A DNA stretch of 64,000 bases. It comes from Dehalococcoidia bacterium. Its GTDB lineage: Bacteria > Chloroflexota > Dehalococcoidia > UBA2979. The stretch lies in the NCBI GenBank assembly GCA_023228825.1, contig JALOAL010000014.1, positions 3,124 to 67,123 on the forward strand, read 5' to 3'. The notes under the pieces are model-generated. The model made no database searches and was not told the DNA's origin. It worked only from the letters and a program-made list of their open reading frames with translations. This document shows, one piece after another, positions 52,051-60,521 of this stretch. Position numbers and translations under genes: made by a program. How positions within the stretch are numbered: the stretch's first letter is position 1; each line of letters starts with the position of its first letter.

Positions 52051-53238
52051 ATGGACTGGGAAGACTCGCAGGAGCAGGCGGCGTTTCGCGCGGAGGTCCG
52101 CCAGGTCATCCAGGAGCATCTGCCGGATCGCTATCGCTCCGCAGACGGCGCGGGCGAACGCGCATGGGAGTTCGACCGCAAGTCCGACGATCCCGAAGCG
52201 CGCGAGGCGGCGGACTCGTGGCTGCGCACGCTGAGCGAACGTCGATGGGTGGCCCCGCAATGGCCGTACGAGTACGGCGGCGCCGGGCTCACGCCCATGG
52301 AGCAGTTCGTCCTGAACCAGGAATTGGCGCGCGTTGGTGCGCCGCACGTGGGCGGGTCCGGCGTGGGCCTGCTGGGCCCCACGCTGATCGTGCACGGCAC
52401 GGATGAGCAGAAGGCGCGCTACCTGCCCCCGATCCTGAAGGGCGAGGTGGCCTGGGCGCAGGGGTACTCGGAGCCGGGCGCCGGCTCGGACCTCGCCTCG
52501 CTGCAGACGCGCGCCGAGCGTGACGGCGACACGTACGTGATCAACGGGCAGAAGATCTGGACCTCCGGCGCCCATGCTGCGGACGCCCTCTTCCTGCTCG
52601 CCCGCACGGATCCGGAGGCGCCCAAGCACCGAGGCATCTCTTTCCTGCTGGTGGAGGACATCCGCCAGCCGGGCATCAGCATCCGGCCGCTCATCGACAT
52701 GGGCGACCACCACTACTTCAACGAGACGTTCCTGGAGGACGTGCGCGTCCCGATCAGCAACCGCGTGGGCGAGGAGAACCGCGGCTGGTACGTGGGCATG
52801 ACCCTGCTGGACTTCGAGCGCTCCAACATTGGCGCGGCCGAGGGCGCCCGACGCGCCCTGGCGCGCCTGGTGCGGGACGCGCATTCCACGGGACGGCCGC
52901 TGCCGCCGGTGGCGCGGCTGGCGATCGCGGAGCGCTACGTGGAGAGCCAGGTGATGTTCCAGTTCTCCCTGCGCATCATCTCGATGCAGAACCGCGGCTT
53001 GATCCCGAACCACGAGGCCTCCGTGGCCAAGTTGTTCGCCTCCGAGATGTCGCAGCGCATCTCGCTCACGGCCACGCGCGCCTTCGGGCTGCACGCCCAG
53101 CGCTGGGCGGACGGCACCGCCGCCGGACGTGCCACTGACTCCTACATCCGCTCCGTGCCGGCCACTATCCGAGGCGGCACGTCAGAGGTGCAGCGCAACG
53201 TGATCGCCACGCGCGGCCTCGGCCTGCCTCGGGGCTGA
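52051..53238 (+). CDS. Acyl-CoA dehydrogenase, FadE type
   Basis: The 395-residue flavoprotein should introduce a 2,3-double bond into an acyl-CoA. Family motifs are the FAD segment GYSEPGAGSDLASLQTRA, VINGQKIWTSGAHAADAL, and a C-terminal SEVQRNVIATRGLGLPRG. The Tyr-Glu-Gly-Thr motif that carries the catalytic Glu in medium-chain enzymes reads IRGGTSE, so Glu is absent there, as in the FadE-type paralogues; the base must lie elsewhere or in a partner subunit. A close homologue lies at 57719-58885. A strong terminator follows the stop. Confidence 0.88.
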   Translation: MDWEDSQEQAAFRAEVRQVIQEHLPDRYRSADGAGERAWEFDRKSDDPEAREAADSWLRTLSERRWVAPQWPYEYGGAGLTPMEQFVLNQELARVGAPHVGGSGVGLLGPTLIVHGTDEQKARYLPPILKGEVAWAQGYSEPGAGSDLASLQTRAERDGDTYVINGQKIWTSGAHAADALFLLARTDPEAPKHRGISFLLVEDIRQPGISIRPLIDMGDHHYFNETFLEDVRVPISNRVGEENRGWYVGMTLLDFERSNIGAAEGARRALARLVRDAHSTGRPLPPVARLAIAERYVESQVMFQFSLRIISMQNRGLIPNHEASVAKLFASEMSQRISLTATRAFGLHAQRWADGTAAGRATDSYIRSVPATIRGGTSEVQRNVIATRGLGLPRG

Positions 53239-53291
53239 GCCAGTCTCGGGGCGCGGGGAGGCGTGCGGGCTCGCCGGGGGCGGGACGCCAA

Positions 53292-53322
53292 AGAGGGTGG
53301 GTGGCATTGCCACCCACCCTCT
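53292..53322. terminator. Perfect bidirectional terminator
   Basis: AGAGGGTGGGTGGC at 53292-53305 pairs perfectly with 53309-53322 around the loop ATT. It lies between the convergent acyl-CoA dehydrogenase and binding-protein genes and should serve both. Confidence 0.9.
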
Positions 53323-53344
53323 GTACGCGCTCGAGGCTGCGGGC

Positions 53345-55093
53345 TCAGGACAGCAGCGAGCGGTACGGCAGCAGTTCGGTGCCGGCGCCATAGCCCCGCG
53401 TCTGGCGGATGCCACGCACCTGCGGCTGGAACGCAACGAATGTGGTGCCGGCGCCGTAGGACGTAGGCACGTAGAGCATCTGGTCCGCGTTGATGCGCTG
53501 GATGTCCTTGACCATCTCCGACCGCTGCTCCGGATCCATCTCCGTGGACTGCGCCGTGGCCAGGTCCACCACCTCCTGGTTGCCCAGGCCGCCTCGGACG
53601 TAGGGCTGGCGGACGAAGAGTTTGGTGAGGTGCGGGCCGACCTCCGGGTAGGGGGTCATGGGACCGAAGGCGGCGCCGTCCAGGTTGCCCTGCGTGGTCT
53701 GGGTGATGTAGATGGCGTTGTAGTCCACCGGCTGCGGCTGCGCCTGGATGCCGGCTTCCGTGAGCATGTTGGCAATGGCCACCCCCACGCGCTCGTAGGT
53801 GGCGCCGTAGCGCTGGGATGCGTACGCCAGGGGCATCTGCGCGTTTTCCACGCCCATGGCGGACAGCAGCGCCGCCGACTCCTGCAGGTTGTGCTGGAAG
53901 TACTGGGCGGACTCGCCGGCCTCGTCCGACTGTGGGTCCAGCCAGAAGCGAGGGCCGTAGCCGGCGGCGACCACGTTGTTCCAGCCGCTGAAGACGTCGA
54001 TGCCGGCGTCCTGCAGTTCGCGGACGTTGTAGGACAGTTCCAGGATGCCGTCGCGGTCCAGCGCCATGGAGACGGCGCGGCGGAAGCGTTCGTCACGCCA
54101 CGGGGCGTCCGGGTGCACCTCCGGGCCGGAGAAATAGATCAGGCCCAGGCCAATCGCGAGTTCGCTGCTCCACTGCAGGTCAGTCCCCTGCTGGCGGACG
54201 TTTAGCACGTCGTCCCCGGGGATGGTGAGTTGGTGCAGGTTGCCGGCCTGGAACTGCGCGAGTTGGTTCGCGTACTCCGGGATGATGCCCTGTTGCACGC
54301 CGTCCAGCAGTGGCAGGTCCTCCTCGTACCAGTCTGGGTTGCGGACGAAGTCGATCTGCGAGGAGGTGCGGTACTGCTGCATGATCCACGGCCCGCTGCC
54401 GATGGGCTGCGTCGCCGTGTCGAAGCCGCCGTCCGCCTCCCGAGGCAGGATCCACAGCAGGTTCGCGTCCGCGAGTTGCTCCAGGAAGGTGGGGGAGGGG
54501 GCGGTGAGGGTGAACTCCAGCGTATGGTCGTCCACGGCCTCCACGCCGGTGATGTTGGCCACCTCGCTGGCGGCCAGCGAGTCCGGCCCGGTGATCACGG
54601 ACCAGGAATAGAGGACGTCGTCTGCGGTGACCTCGCGGCCGCTGACCGGGGCGATGTCATGGAACGTGACGCCTGGCTTCAGGGTCACCACCCAATGCTG
54701 GCCGTCCTCCGTCTCCGCGCTCTCCGCAAGATCCGGCACCGGGTCCGTCTCCGCCGAGGGCAGGCCGGGTTCCGTGCCGATCTTGTAGAGGCGGCTGTAG
54801 ACGTAGGAGGCGAACCCTTTGGTGGCGAAGGACTGGTTGCGGTAAGGAGAGATTGTCGGCGGGTCGCCGGCGATGTGGTTCAGGTAAGTACCGCCGCGTT
54901 CGCCGCCACCGGTCGGCTCTGCGGTGCCGATGACCCCGCCATTGGTCGCGGTGGCGGTCGGCCCGCCATCGCCCTCATCGGAGTCGCCGCAGCCGACGAG
55001 CGCCGCGCCCGCCAGGCCCGCGCCGACGAGGCCGGCTGTGCCGAGGAAGCGGCGGCGACTGCTGCGTCCTGACGCCAGAGTTCTCCAAGCCAC
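53345..55093 (-). CDS. Peptide-type ABC substrate-binding lipoprotein (family 5), orphan
   Basis: The 582-residue protein begins with a twin-arginine lipoprotein signal: SSRRRFLGTAGLVGAGLAGA then a lipobox LVGCG. A low-complexity Thr/Gly linker leads to the SBP_bac_5 fold with GGTYLNHIAGDPPTISPYRN, TLKPGVTFHDIAPVSGREVTADDVLYSW split at HD, and RFRRAVSMALDRDGIL. Family members bind peptides, nickel, oligosaccharides or other solutes. No permease or ATPase genes are adjacent, so its transporter must be elsewhere. GTG 55093 is chosen because AGGAGGG stands nine bases upstream; longer frames read through the promoter. It is divergent from the LysR gene. Confidence 0.88.
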   Translation of the reverse strand: MAWRTLASGRSSRRRFLGTAGLVGAGLAGAALVGCGDSDEGDGGPTATATNGGVIGTAEPTGGGERGGTYLNHIAGDPPTISPYRNQSFATKGFASYVYSRLYKIGTEPGLPSAETDPVPDLAESAETEDGQHWVVTLKPGVTFHDIAPVSGREVTADDVLYSWSVITGPDSLAASEVANITGVEAVDDHTLEFTLTAPSPTFLEQLADANLLWILPREADGGFDTATQPIGSGPWIMQQYRTSSQIDFVRNPDWYEEDLPLLDGVQQGIIPEYANQLAQFQAGNLHQLTIPGDDVLNVRQQGTDLQWSSELAIGLGLIYFSGPEVHPDAPWRDERFRRAVSMALDRDGILELSYNVRELQDAGIDVFSGWNNVVAAGYGPRFWLDPQSDEAGESAQYFQHNLQESAALLSAMGVENAQMPLAYASQRYGATYERVGVAIANMLTEAGIQAQPQPVDYNAIYITQTTQGNLDGAAFGPMTPYPEVGPHLTKLFVRQPYVRGGLGNQEVVDLATAQSTEMDPEQRSEMVKDIQRINADQMLYVPTSYGAGTTFVAFQPQVRGIRQTRGYGAGTELLPYRSLLS

Positions 55094-55484
55094 GATGTGT
55101 CCCTCCTGTATCGAGGCCACGCCATGCGCCGCCTCGGGCTCGGGTGGCCCTTGGGGGGCCATCCGAGCGCGTGATAGCCGGGTCTTGGCCCGGCACGGAA
55201 ACCGTACGGCCCGGCCCGTCATTCGCCCATTCTCACGTGGTTAACGCATCATTCACGTGGCCTGAACGCCCACGCGTGCGCCGACCCAGCATCAGTACTG
55301 GGCCGCCTCCGGGCCGCCGCCGCTGGGTGCTGACCGGCGCACGGGACGCCTCGGACGTGGCTATCCTGTGCACCCCTGTTATTCGTGGTCAGGAATTGGC
55401 CACTGGAAGCAGGGGGCAGGTTGGTGGCGGGGGTACGTCACCAATTTCTGGCCGAGCCCCTACCACGTCTCGATAGGTGTGGAG
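55094..55484. promoter_or_regulatory. 391-base divergent control region with paired TCACGTGG sites
   Basis: TCACGTGG occurs at 55233-55240 and 55253-55260, exactly 20 bases apart (two DNA turns), each containing the palindrome CACGTG. A third TCACGTGG stands at 50506-50513, next to the compound palindrome downstream of gdhA. The region between the binding-protein gene and the LysR gene must contain both promoters. No clear gene is seen in it. Confidence 0.5.
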
Positions 55485-56477
55485 ATGCTGGACAACGTCA
55501 CGCTGGTCCAACTCCGGACCTTCGCCACCGTGGCGCGGGTGCGTAACTTCACGCATGCCGCGGAGGTGCTGGGCTATACCCCTCCCGCCGTCCATCAGCA
55601 GATCGGCAAGTTGGAGCGCGCCCTGGGCGTGCTGTTGGTAAAGCGCGATCAGGTCCCCATGGAACTCACCCGTGAGGGCGAGGCGATGCTACCGGTGGTG
55701 GTCCGCGTGCTGGATGGGCTGGGCGAACTGGCGCAACTCTCGCGCTCGGTGCAGGAGGACGCGCGCGTGACCGTGGGGGGCGGACGCAGCACCGGCGTCT
55801 ACGTGCTCCCTGCCATCCTGCAGCAGTACGCCCTGGTGGCGCCGGACGCGGAGGTCGACTATTCCGTGGCCAGCGCGGAGGAACTCGTCGAGCGTGTGCT
55901 CACGGGCGACCTAGACGTGGCCGTGTCGTCGCGCATCATCGGCCTGATCGACCGGCAGGAGGCGGCTCGCCGAGGGCTGAGGCTGGTGCCGTGGATGGCG
56001 ATCCGCGGCGGTCTGTTCCGGCTGCCGGATTGGAAGACCGCCGGCCGCCCCGTCTCCGTCTTCGTGGCGCCGTATGCGGACCTGGCCTCGACGGAGCGAG
56101 GCCTACGTGAGCGCTTCCCGTTCCTGCAGGCGCACCAATGGCGCCTGGCCGCGCTGCCCAGCACGGACGCGGTGAAGAGTGCGCTCCTCAACGGGCTGGG
56201 CCTGGCGTTCGCCACCACGGACGCGTTCCGGGCAGAGGTGCGGACCGGCGCCGTGGTGCAGGAGCCCTCCGTGGGCCCCGACCGGTTCGAGTGGGCGTAC
56301 CTGCTGCACCGGGACAACCGGCTGCTGAGCCTGGAGGCCCGGAGCCTGATTGCCTTCATCGCCTCCCGCCGCCATGACTTCAGCACGCACGAGGCGCTCC
56401 CGCCGGCGCCGCGCAAGACGCCTACGCCCCGCAAGGCGACGGAGCCCCGGAAGGCAGCGGCTACCAGGCGTCCGTGA
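55485..56477 (+). CDS. LysR-family transcriptional regulator
   Basis: The 330-residue protein starts with a winged-helix domain typical of LysR (VQLRTFATVARVRNFTHAAEVLGYTPPAVHQQI, split at its turn, and GKLERALGVLLVKR) and continues with a two-lobe effector domain. The last ~25 residues are a basic Pro/Arg/Lys repeat (PRKTPTPRKATEPRKA) not typical of LysR proteins. It is divergent from the binding-protein gene, which it may regulate, and its last 17 bases overlap the stop of the convergent iron-ADH-like gene. ATG 55485 gives the family N-terminus. Confidence 0.9.
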   Translation: MLDNVTLVQLRTFATVARVRNFTHAAEVLGYTPPAVHQQIGKLERALGVLLVKRDQVPMELTREGEAMLPVVVRVLDGLGELAQLSRSVQEDARVTVGGGRSTGVYVLPAILQQYALVAPDAEVDYSVASAEELVERVLTGDLDVAVSSRIIGLIDRQEAARRGLRLVPWMAIRGGLFRLPDWKTAGRPVSVFVAPYADLASTERGLRERFPFLQAHQWRLAALPSTDAVKSALLNGLGLAFATTDAFRAEVRTGAVVQEPSVGPDRFEWAYLLHRDNRLLSLEARSLIAFIASRRHDFSTHEALPPAPRKTPTPRKATEPRKAAATRRP

Positions 56478-57678
56478 GGATGCCGAGCATCTCCTCCGCC
56501 TCGGCGGGGTCTCGTTCGCCCGGGTTGGCGTTGAAGTTCTTGGCGGTGTCCGCCACGATCGCGGTGAAGTCCTCCTGCGGCACACCCAGGTCGCGGAGCC
56601 GCGTGGCCATGCCGGCGCTGGAGTAAACGAAGCGCAGGTACTCCGAGAGCACGGCGGCCAGGTCCGCTGCCGTGGAGAGGCCGGAGATGTCCAGCCCCAG
56701 CGACTCCGCCACCACGCGTGCGCGCTCCACCGGCTGCGGGTAGCGACGCATCACCGCCGGCGTGACGGCGGCGGTGGCCTCGCCCTGGCCGATGTGCGGG
56801 TACCGCAGGTGCAGAGCGGTGTTCACGGCGTAGCCGCGTCCCCACGGCGCCGGCCCCTGCGCCTGGCCTCGGGCCAGCGGGGTGACGTCGCCGATGCGGT
56901 TGGAGAGGAAGGCCGTGGCCATCAGGTCCAGCCGTGCCTGTGCGTCGTCCTCCTCGGTGCCCAGGCGGGCGAAGGCGGGGGCTGCGAGGCGGAAGGCCTG
57001 CAGACGGTCGCCGTCGGTGAGCGGGTTGCCCGTCAGGCTGCCCACGCCCTGTACCGCACCGGCGAGGATCGTCGCCGCCGCTGACCGGTAGACCTCGAGC
57101 GGCGTCCGCATGAGGAGGTCGTCGTCCCAGACGATCACCGCCGGGCGGGTCTTCGGGTCGAAGTACTCCATGCGGTGGTCCAGGTCGTCGTTCTTCAGGC
57201 CCGTGCCGGCACGGTTCATGGCGGTGTTGGGCGTGGTGACGACGTTGATGATGGGGGGTTTAGGAGCCTCCAGCCGAGGGCTGTACGCGGGCTTGCCGTC
57301 CGGGTACTGGGTCATGATCTCGAAGGGGTTGCCCGCCTCCGCCAGGAAGATGGCCACCGCGCGTCCCGCCACCAGCACGCTGCCGCCGCCGATGGCCACA
57401 ATCATGTCCGCACCGGCCGCGCGAGCCTCCTCCGTGGCCGCGGCCACCGAGGCGTACGTGGAGTCCTTCTCGATCCCCCCGAACCAGCCGGCCAGGGCGT
57501 CCCCCAGCGCTGCCTCGATGCGCGGGCGGCTCACGGTGTCCGCGGCGATCGTGCGTCCGCTGACGACGAACGCGCGGGAGACGCCCAGGCGCTTCACCTC
57601 GCCGGCCATGGCCTCCACAGCCTCCGGGCCGGAGAGCAGGCGGGTGGGGTAGTTCACGAAGCGGAAGCCCTGGGTCAT
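56461..57678 (-). CDS. Iron-containing alcohol dehydrogenase homologue with degenerate metal site
   Basis: The 405-residue protein has the family fold: NYPTRLLSGPEAVEAM, an N-terminal Rossmann part with VAIGGGSVL near 92-100, and PPIINVVTTPNTAMNRAGTG. In active members the glycine loop reads GGGSxxDxxK; here it is GGGSVLVAGRA, without Asp or Lys. The metal ligands Asp-x3-His and GxxH...H are also largely missing: residues near 201 read RSAAATILAGA, and only the last His remains in YPHIGQGEA. Catalysis on the standard mechanism is unlikely. It lies in a leftward cluster with an acyl-CoA dehydrogenase and a CoA-transferase. Confidence 0.75.
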   Translation of the reverse strand: MTQGFRFVNYPTRLLSGPEAVEAMAGEVKRLGVSRAFVVSGRTIAADTVSRPRIEAALGDALAGWFGGIEKDSTYASVAAATEEARAAGADMIVAIGGGSVLVAGRAVAIFLAEAGNPFEIMTQYPDGKPAYSPRLEAPKPPIINVVTTPNTAMNRAGTGLKNDDLDHRMEYFDPKTRPAVIVWDDDLLMRTPLEVYRSAAATILAGAVQGVGSLTGNPLTDGDRLQAFRLAAPAFARLGTEEDDAQARLDLMATAFLSNRIGDVTPLARGQAQGPAPWGRGYAVNTALHLRYPHIGQGEATAAVTPAVMRRYPQPVERARVVAESLGLDISGLSTAADLAAVLSEYLRFVYSSAGMATRLRDLGVPQEDFTAIVADTAKNFNANPGERDPAEAEEMLGILTDAW

Positions 57679-57718
57679 GGTCTGTCCTTGCACGCAGTCC
57701 GCGGCTGCGGCCACTCCG

Positions 57719-58885
57719 TCAGCCTCGGGGCAGGCCCAGGCCGCGCGTGGCGATGATGTTGCGCTGGATCTCGCTGGTGCCGGCGGCGATGGTCAGCGCG
57801 ACGCTGGAGAGGTAGTAGGTGGCGAACTCCGCGCCCACCTCCGACTGCTGCGGCCCGGCGCTCAGGGCGCCGCGCAGGCCGAACATGTTGACGCCGCGCC
57901 GCGCCAGTCGCTGCTGGGTCTCCGAGCCGAACATCTTGGACATGGAGGCCTCCTGGTTCGGCACCAGGCCGCGCGACTGCATCCACGTCACCCGGTAGCC
58001 CAGCAACTGGCCCACCTCGACCTCCGTGGCCGTGTCCGCCAGCGCGAGGCGGTCCGTGGGCGAGTCCACGATGCGGCGGCCGTCGCCCGCGCTGTCCGGC
58101 TGACGGGCGTGCTCCAGCAACCGCTGGAACGGCGACACCGCCCCGGCGATGCGGCCGATGCCCGAGCGTTCGAAGTCCAGCGCCGTGGTGGAGACGTACC
58201 AGCCGCGGTTCTCCTCGCCGATCATGTTGCGGGCGGGGACGCGGACGTCCTCGAAGAACGTCTCCGTGAAGCCTGCGGCGCCGTTCATCTGCTGGATGGG
58301 GCGGAGGGCGATGCCGGGCGTGTCCATGCGCACCATGAAGTAGGAGATGCCTCGGTGCTTGGGGGCGTCCGGGTCCGTGCGGGTCAGGACGTGGATCCAG
58401 TCCGCGCTCTGCGCCCCGGAGGTCCAGATCTTCTGGTCGTTGATGATGAACTCGTCCCCGTCGCGCACCGCGCGCGTCTGGAGAGAGGCCAGGTCCGAGC
58501 CCGCACCGGGCTCCGAGTAGCCCTGGCACCACTCCACCTTCGCAGCGGCGATGGCGGGGAGGTGTTCCCGCTTCTGTTCCTCGGAGCCGTGGATGATGAG
58601 GGTGGGGCCCACGCGGTCCGCGCCCTGGCCGCCGCCGGGCGCGCTGGCGTGCGTGGACTCCTCCGAGAAGATCATCTGCTCGAAGTAGGAGGCGCCGCCG
58701 CCGCCGTACTCCTTCGGCCAGGCCATGGTGAGCCAGCCGTGCTCCGCCAGACGCGCCTGGTACTGCTTGACGCGCTCGCTCCTCGTGCCCTCCGCTGGGG
58801 TCGAGGCGGCGCGCCAGTGCTCGTCGATGAACGCGCGCACGCGCGCCCGGAAGTCGCTCTGCTCCGGCGTCCATGCGAAGTCCAT
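57719..58885 (-). CDS. Acyl-CoA dehydrogenase, FadE type (second copy)
   Basis: The 388-residue protein is clearly homologous to the gene at 52051, sharing GYSEPGAGSDLASLQTRAVR, the INDQKIWTSGAQSAD segment and the ending NIIATRGLGLPRG. The YEGT motif reads IAAGTSE here, again without the Glu of medium-chain enzymes. The pair could form a heteromer, as FadE proteins do in actinobacteria, or serve different acyl groups; this is an inference. ATG 58883-58885 is used (MDFAWTPEQ). It lies 82 bases after the CoA-transferase on the same strand. Confidence 0.88.
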   Translation of the reverse strand: MDFAWTPEQSDFRARVRAFIDEHWRAASTPAEGTRSERVKQYQARLAEHGWLTMAWPKEYGGGGASYFEQMIFSEESTHASAPGGGQGADRVGPTLIIHGSEEQKREHLPAIAAAKVEWCQGYSEPGAGSDLASLQTRAVRDGDEFIINDQKIWTSGAQSADWIHVLTRTDPDAPKHRGISYFMVRMDTPGIALRPIQQMNGAAGFTETFFEDVRVPARNMIGEENRGWYVSTTALDFERSGIGRIAGAVSPFQRLLEHARQPDSAGDGRRIVDSPTDRLALADTATEVEVGQLLGYRVTWMQSRGLVPNQEASMSKMFGSETQQRLARRGVNMFGLRGALSAGPQQSEVGAEFATYYLSSVALTIAAGTSEIQRNIIATRGLGLPRG

Positions 58886-58967
58886 GACTGCTCCTATCGT
58901 TGCGTTTGCGGACCCTTGGTTGCGGGTTCCCGCGTTGCTGGTCATCGCGTCGCCGGCTGCGTCGACG

Positions 58968-60284
58968 CTACTCCAATACGCGGACCACGCCTGCCTCCGC
59001 GAGTTCTCTGACCTCCGCCTCTGACAGCCCGGCCTCCCGCAGCACCTCGGCGGTGTGCTGGCCGAGGGCTGGCGCGGGGAGGGGACTGCCGGTGGGCGTG
59101 GCGGACATCACCACGGCCGGGCCCACCACGCGCTGAGGCCCCGTGACCAGGTGCTCCAGGTCCAGGATCATCCCGTCCGCGTTGGCCTGCTCGTCGTCCG
59201 CCATCTCCTCCGGGAAGTTCACCTTCGCCGCCGGTACGCCCACGGCCTCGAAGGCGGCGAGCCATTCTGCCACGGTCTGCTCGCGCATGCGCTCTTCGAT
59301 CCAGGCGCGCCAGCGTTCAGTCGCCTCGATACTCTTCGGGTCGCGTGCGTCGAAGTCCGGGTCGTCCGAGTGCTCGCCCTCGATGCCGAGCACCTGGCGG
59401 ATGTGGGCGCGGTTCTGGGGCGTGAGCGCGCCCAGCACAACCGTCCCGTCCGCCGCCTGGTAGCCGCGGTAGTAGAGCGTGAAGGGCGAGGCGAAGCGCC
59501 CTCGTGGCCTCCGCACGGCGAGGAGTTCCGGGTACGCCGCGCCCTCCGCCTGAGCCTCACGTAAAGCCTCCACCATGGGGTCGCGAATGGCGGTGTCGCC
59601 GACGGGCTCGCGCATGACGATGCGGTTCTGCATGAACAGCCCCATGCGCAGCAGGGAGGTGGAGAGGTACTGCCCCTCACCCGTCCGCTCCCGGTGGTAC
59701 AGGGCGCTGGCGACGCCCATGGCGATCGCGAGGCCGGCGGCGTAGTCCGAGACCGGGATGCCGATCAACTGCGGCGACCCGTGCTCGTCGTACTTCTCGT
59801 CCACCGCCATGAGGCCAGAGTGCGCCTGCGCCACGATGTCCGAGCCACCTCGCGTGGCCCACGGGCCGGCCTCGCCGAAGCCGCTGATCTGCGCGTAGAT
59901 GAGATCCGGACGCAGCGCTCGGAGCGAGTCGTAGTCCATGCCCAGGCGTTCGGGCACGCCGGGCCGGTAGTTCATGATGACCACGTCCACGGACGGGACC
60001 AGGGCCAGCAGCGCCGCGGTGCCGCGCGGGTCATGGAGGTCCACCACCAGGCCGCGCTTGCCTCGGTTGTTGCCCTGGTACATCTTGCTCTCGCCGGGCA
60101 CGGTGGTGCCCACGAAGCGGTGGGAGTCGCCGGCGGGCGGTTCCACCTTGATCACGTCGGCGCCCAGGTCGGCCAGGTTCAGCCCGGCCACCGGCCCGGC
60201 CACGATCTGGGAGAACTCCAGTACACGGATGCCGGCCAGCGGGCCGGATGGCCGCGACGGGTCTTGCTCGGCCACCTCAGCCAC
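58968..60284 (-). CDS. Family III CoA-transferase lacking the usual catalytic aspartate
   Basis: The 438-residue protein has the CaiB/BaiF start GIRVLEFSQIVAGPVAGLNLADLGADV, NRGKRGLVVDLHDPRG, IMNYRPGVPERLG and a C-terminal LGQHTAEVLREAGLSE. The block with the nucleophilic Asp in this family (GQGQ-VDVSMLD) reads GEGQYLSTSLLRM near residue 205, with Arg at the Asp position. Some subfamilies act as isomerases or intramolecular transferases and tolerate change here, so function is open. GTG 60284 is preceded by GGAGG; other starts 26 codons upstream are less likely. Confidence 0.8.
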   Translation of the reverse strand: MAEVAEQDPSRPSGPLAGIRVLEFSQIVAGPVAGLNLADLGADVIKVEPPAGDSHRFVGTTVPGESKMYQGNNRGKRGLVVDLHDPRGTAALLALVPSVDVVIMNYRPGVPERLGMDYDSLRALRPDLIYAQISGFGEAGPWATRGGSDIVAQAHSGLMAVDEKYDEHGSPQLIGIPVSDYAAGLAIAMGVASALYHRERTGEGQYLSTSLLRMGLFMQNRIVMREPVGDTAIRDPMVEALREAQAEGAAYPELLAVRRPRGRFASPFTLYYRGYQAADGTVVLGALTPQNRAHIRQVLGIEGEHSDDPDFDARDPKSIEATERWRAWIEERMREQTVAEWLAAFEAVGVPAAKVNFPEEMADDEQANADGMILDLEHLVTGPQRVVGPAVVMSATPTGSPLPAPALGQHTAEVLREAGLSEAEVRELAEAGVVRVLE

Positions 60285-60521
60285 CCTCTCCAGCCTCCGG
60301 CCCAATGCCAGGGCCGCCCCCTGACGCCGTGGGCACATACGGCTGTGCTCTGGAGCGTACAAGAGGGCACGCGCGGGGAGGGGCGATCCTCTTCACCATT
60401 CCTTAGGTGAGCGATAACCACACGGAAAGCCTGCAGGGTTGGCGAGGCGCCCCCGTTCGGGCACGATGCGGAGGGCGCCGCCAGCCGGCGCCCCGGGGCT
60501 GGGCGTGACAGGGGGATCCCG

